In this document: positions 62,962-64,000 of the stretch, piece after piece
Position numbering within the stretch: the stretch's first letter is position 1
Layout of the letters: the number at the start of each line of letters is the position of its first letter
NCBI GenBank assembly: GCA_016717595.1
Contig: JADKFE010000036.1
Span: 1-64,000, forward strand
Direction: 5' to 3'
Length of the DNA: 64,000 nucleotides
DNA from: Deltaproteobacteria bacterium
Lineage (GTDB): Bacteria; Myxococcota_A; UBA796; CAJQPC01
Translations under genes and position numbers: made by a program
The notes under the pieces: model-generated
Told to the model about the DNA's origin: nothing
Databases searched by the model: none
What the model saw: only the letters and a program-made list of their open reading frames with translations

Positions 62962-63973
62962 ATGGGCCTGGATTATCGTGTTCGGTGCTGTCCCGATGGG
63001 CTCGTGACCGATCGGCGCCGCCGAATTCGGGTGCTGGACTGCACCATTCGTGACGGCGGCATCTGCAACGACTGGCACTTTGACGAGGACCTCGTCGCCC
63101 GCACCGCCGCCGCGCTCGACGTGGCGGGTGTGGACTACATGGAGATCGGCTACCGCAGCCGCGACGGCGCGTTCAGCCGCGAAAAAAAACGGCGCCTGGC
63201 GCTTCTGCGACGAGGCCACCCTGCGCCGCGTGCTCCCCGAGAGTCGCCGCATGAAGGTCGCCGTGATGCTCGACGTGGGCAAGGCCGATCCTGAAGACAT
63301 CCCCGCCCGCGGCGAGAGCGTCATCGACGTCGTGCGTATCGCCACCTACGCCCACCAGCTCGACGAGGCCCTGCGCCTCAAAGACCGCGCCCAGTCCCAA
63401 GGCTACGAGACGTTCATGAACGTCATGGCGGTCTCTACCCTAGACCCCCACGAGGTCGACGCCTGCCTCAAGCGCCTCGCCGTCTCGGGTGTCGACAACG
63501 TCGCCCTGGTTGATAGCTTCGGCGCGCTCTTCCCCTACCATGTGCGTTACCTCGTCCGTAAGTACATGAACTACTTGGGCGAAGGCATCAAGGTCGGCGT
63601 TCACCTGCACAACAACCAGCAGCAGGCCTTCGCCAACTCCATCGCCGCCATCGACGAGGGCGTGGACTTCGTCGACGCCACCGTACACGGCATGGGCCGC
63701 GGCGCTGGCAACTGCCCGCTGGAGCTCCTGCTCTTCTATTTGGACAACCCCCGCTACGACGTTCGGCCGATCTTGGAGCTCGTGGACGAGTACGCCACGA
63801 TGCGGGACGAGCTGCGCTGGGGTTACCACCTGCCCTACGCCATCACCGGCTTCTTCAACGTACACCCCCGCGCGGGCATCGAGCGCATGGCTCGCCCCGA
63901 GCGGTACGAGTGCCGCGACATGTACGAGAAGCTCTCGCACCGCCTCGATCAAGAGGCCAAAGAGGCGATTTAG
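62962..63973 (+). CDS. DRE-TIM aldolase (HMG-CoA-lyase/4-hydroxy-2-oxovalerate-aldolase-like), with an apparent frameshift in an A8 run
   Basis: About 336 residues from the ATG at 62962 (AGGAGG eight bases upstream). RVLDCTIRDGGICND is the DRE-TIM metal motif (the usual DxTLRDG), and HLHNNQQQAFANSIAAI with HGMGRGAGNCPLELLL carries the second His-x-His metal site and the G-loop. Frame one runs to the eight A bases at 63182-63189 (REKK), and the neighbouring frame goes on NGAWRFCDEATLRR and so on to the TAG at 63971-63973; one A too many explains the change. These enzymes cleave or make a C-C bond next to a keto acid. With the nearby KAS III and SDR it suggests a keto-lipid or other specialised metabolite. 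Confidence 0.83.
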
Positions 63974-63993
63974 TCGCCCTGGCCAGTTTTTTT
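63964..63993 (+). terminator. Possible rho-independent terminator
   Basis: GGCGA-TTTAG-TCGCC forms a small hairpin over the aldolase stop, followed by the palindrome CTGGCCAG and seven T. The stem is short and the T-run is close to the second palindrome. Confidence 0.4.
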
Positions 63994-64000
63994 CGCCCGC

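Overview
The window reads as a piece of chromosome from a high-GC member of the Myxococcota or a close delta-proteobacterial relative. Supporting signs are MopE-type Ca/metal-binding Asp repeats, C-terminal Cys / hydrophobic helix / Arg-cluster tags that resemble MYXO-CTERM sorting signals, a giant kinase-ATPase-cyclase protein, two hybrid sensor kinases, an NAD-specific glutamate dehydrogenase of the ~1600-residue class, and a PEGA protein with a low-complexity Pro/Ala head. No tRNA, rRNA, CRISPR array, insertion sequence or phage integrase was seen. Coding density is very high; no gene-free stretch exceeds about 230 bp.

Layout. 1-2071 (minus): the cut-off N-terminal part of a VgrG/gpV-like spike protein and a secreted TPR protein. 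2197-9043 (plus): an export cassette made of an ATP-grasp peptide-ligase-like enzyme, an HlyD adaptor, a C39-peptidase ABC exporter and a second ABC exporter; it looks like RiPP (graspetide-like) maturation and secretion without a visible precursor gene. 9124-12278: a PHP/MopE surface protein and a sulfotransferase. 12455-21795: two hybrid histidine kinases pointing at each other around an unknown exported protein, a formylglycine-generating-enzyme-like lipoprotein and a sigma-70 factor. 21891-33821: a tagged lipid-binding-like protein, an M16 peptidase pair, a radical SAM/epimerase pair, an HTH protein with an SspB-like tail plus a glycosidase-like lipoprotein, and a LEA2 lipoprotein with a zinc-less M16 protein. 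33914-45940: feoAB behind a Fur-like operator, a TldD/PmbA protein, a phosphatase, NAD-glutamate dehydrogenase, and a run of small housekeeping genes (histidine phosphatase, thioesterase, Maf, YggS). 45963-50439 (minus): PEGA protein, two unknown proteins and a nuclease-like lipoprotein. 50538-53414: a Wzt-type ABC ATPase and a glycosyltransferase. 53544-54014: an argA-like gene behind two ARG-box-like palindromes. 54093-63973: the kinase/ATPase/TPR/GAF/cyclase giant, overlapped by a cluster with a KAS III, a TMEM68-like acyltransferase, an SDR, a methyltransferase and a DRE-TIM aldolase.

A caution for every reader: at least nine single-base frame disruptions are visible as clean switches between two frames that each encode half of a recognisable protein (near 3505, 7040, 18872/18910, 46016, 47620, 53219, 59753, 61869 and 63182-63189, with another likely near 21775). 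Gains and losses of one base both occur, several in homopolymer or repeat tracts, and one pair compensates within a single gene. This pattern suits residual long-read assembly error better than gene decay, so the affected genes are annotated as full-length with a noted frameshift.
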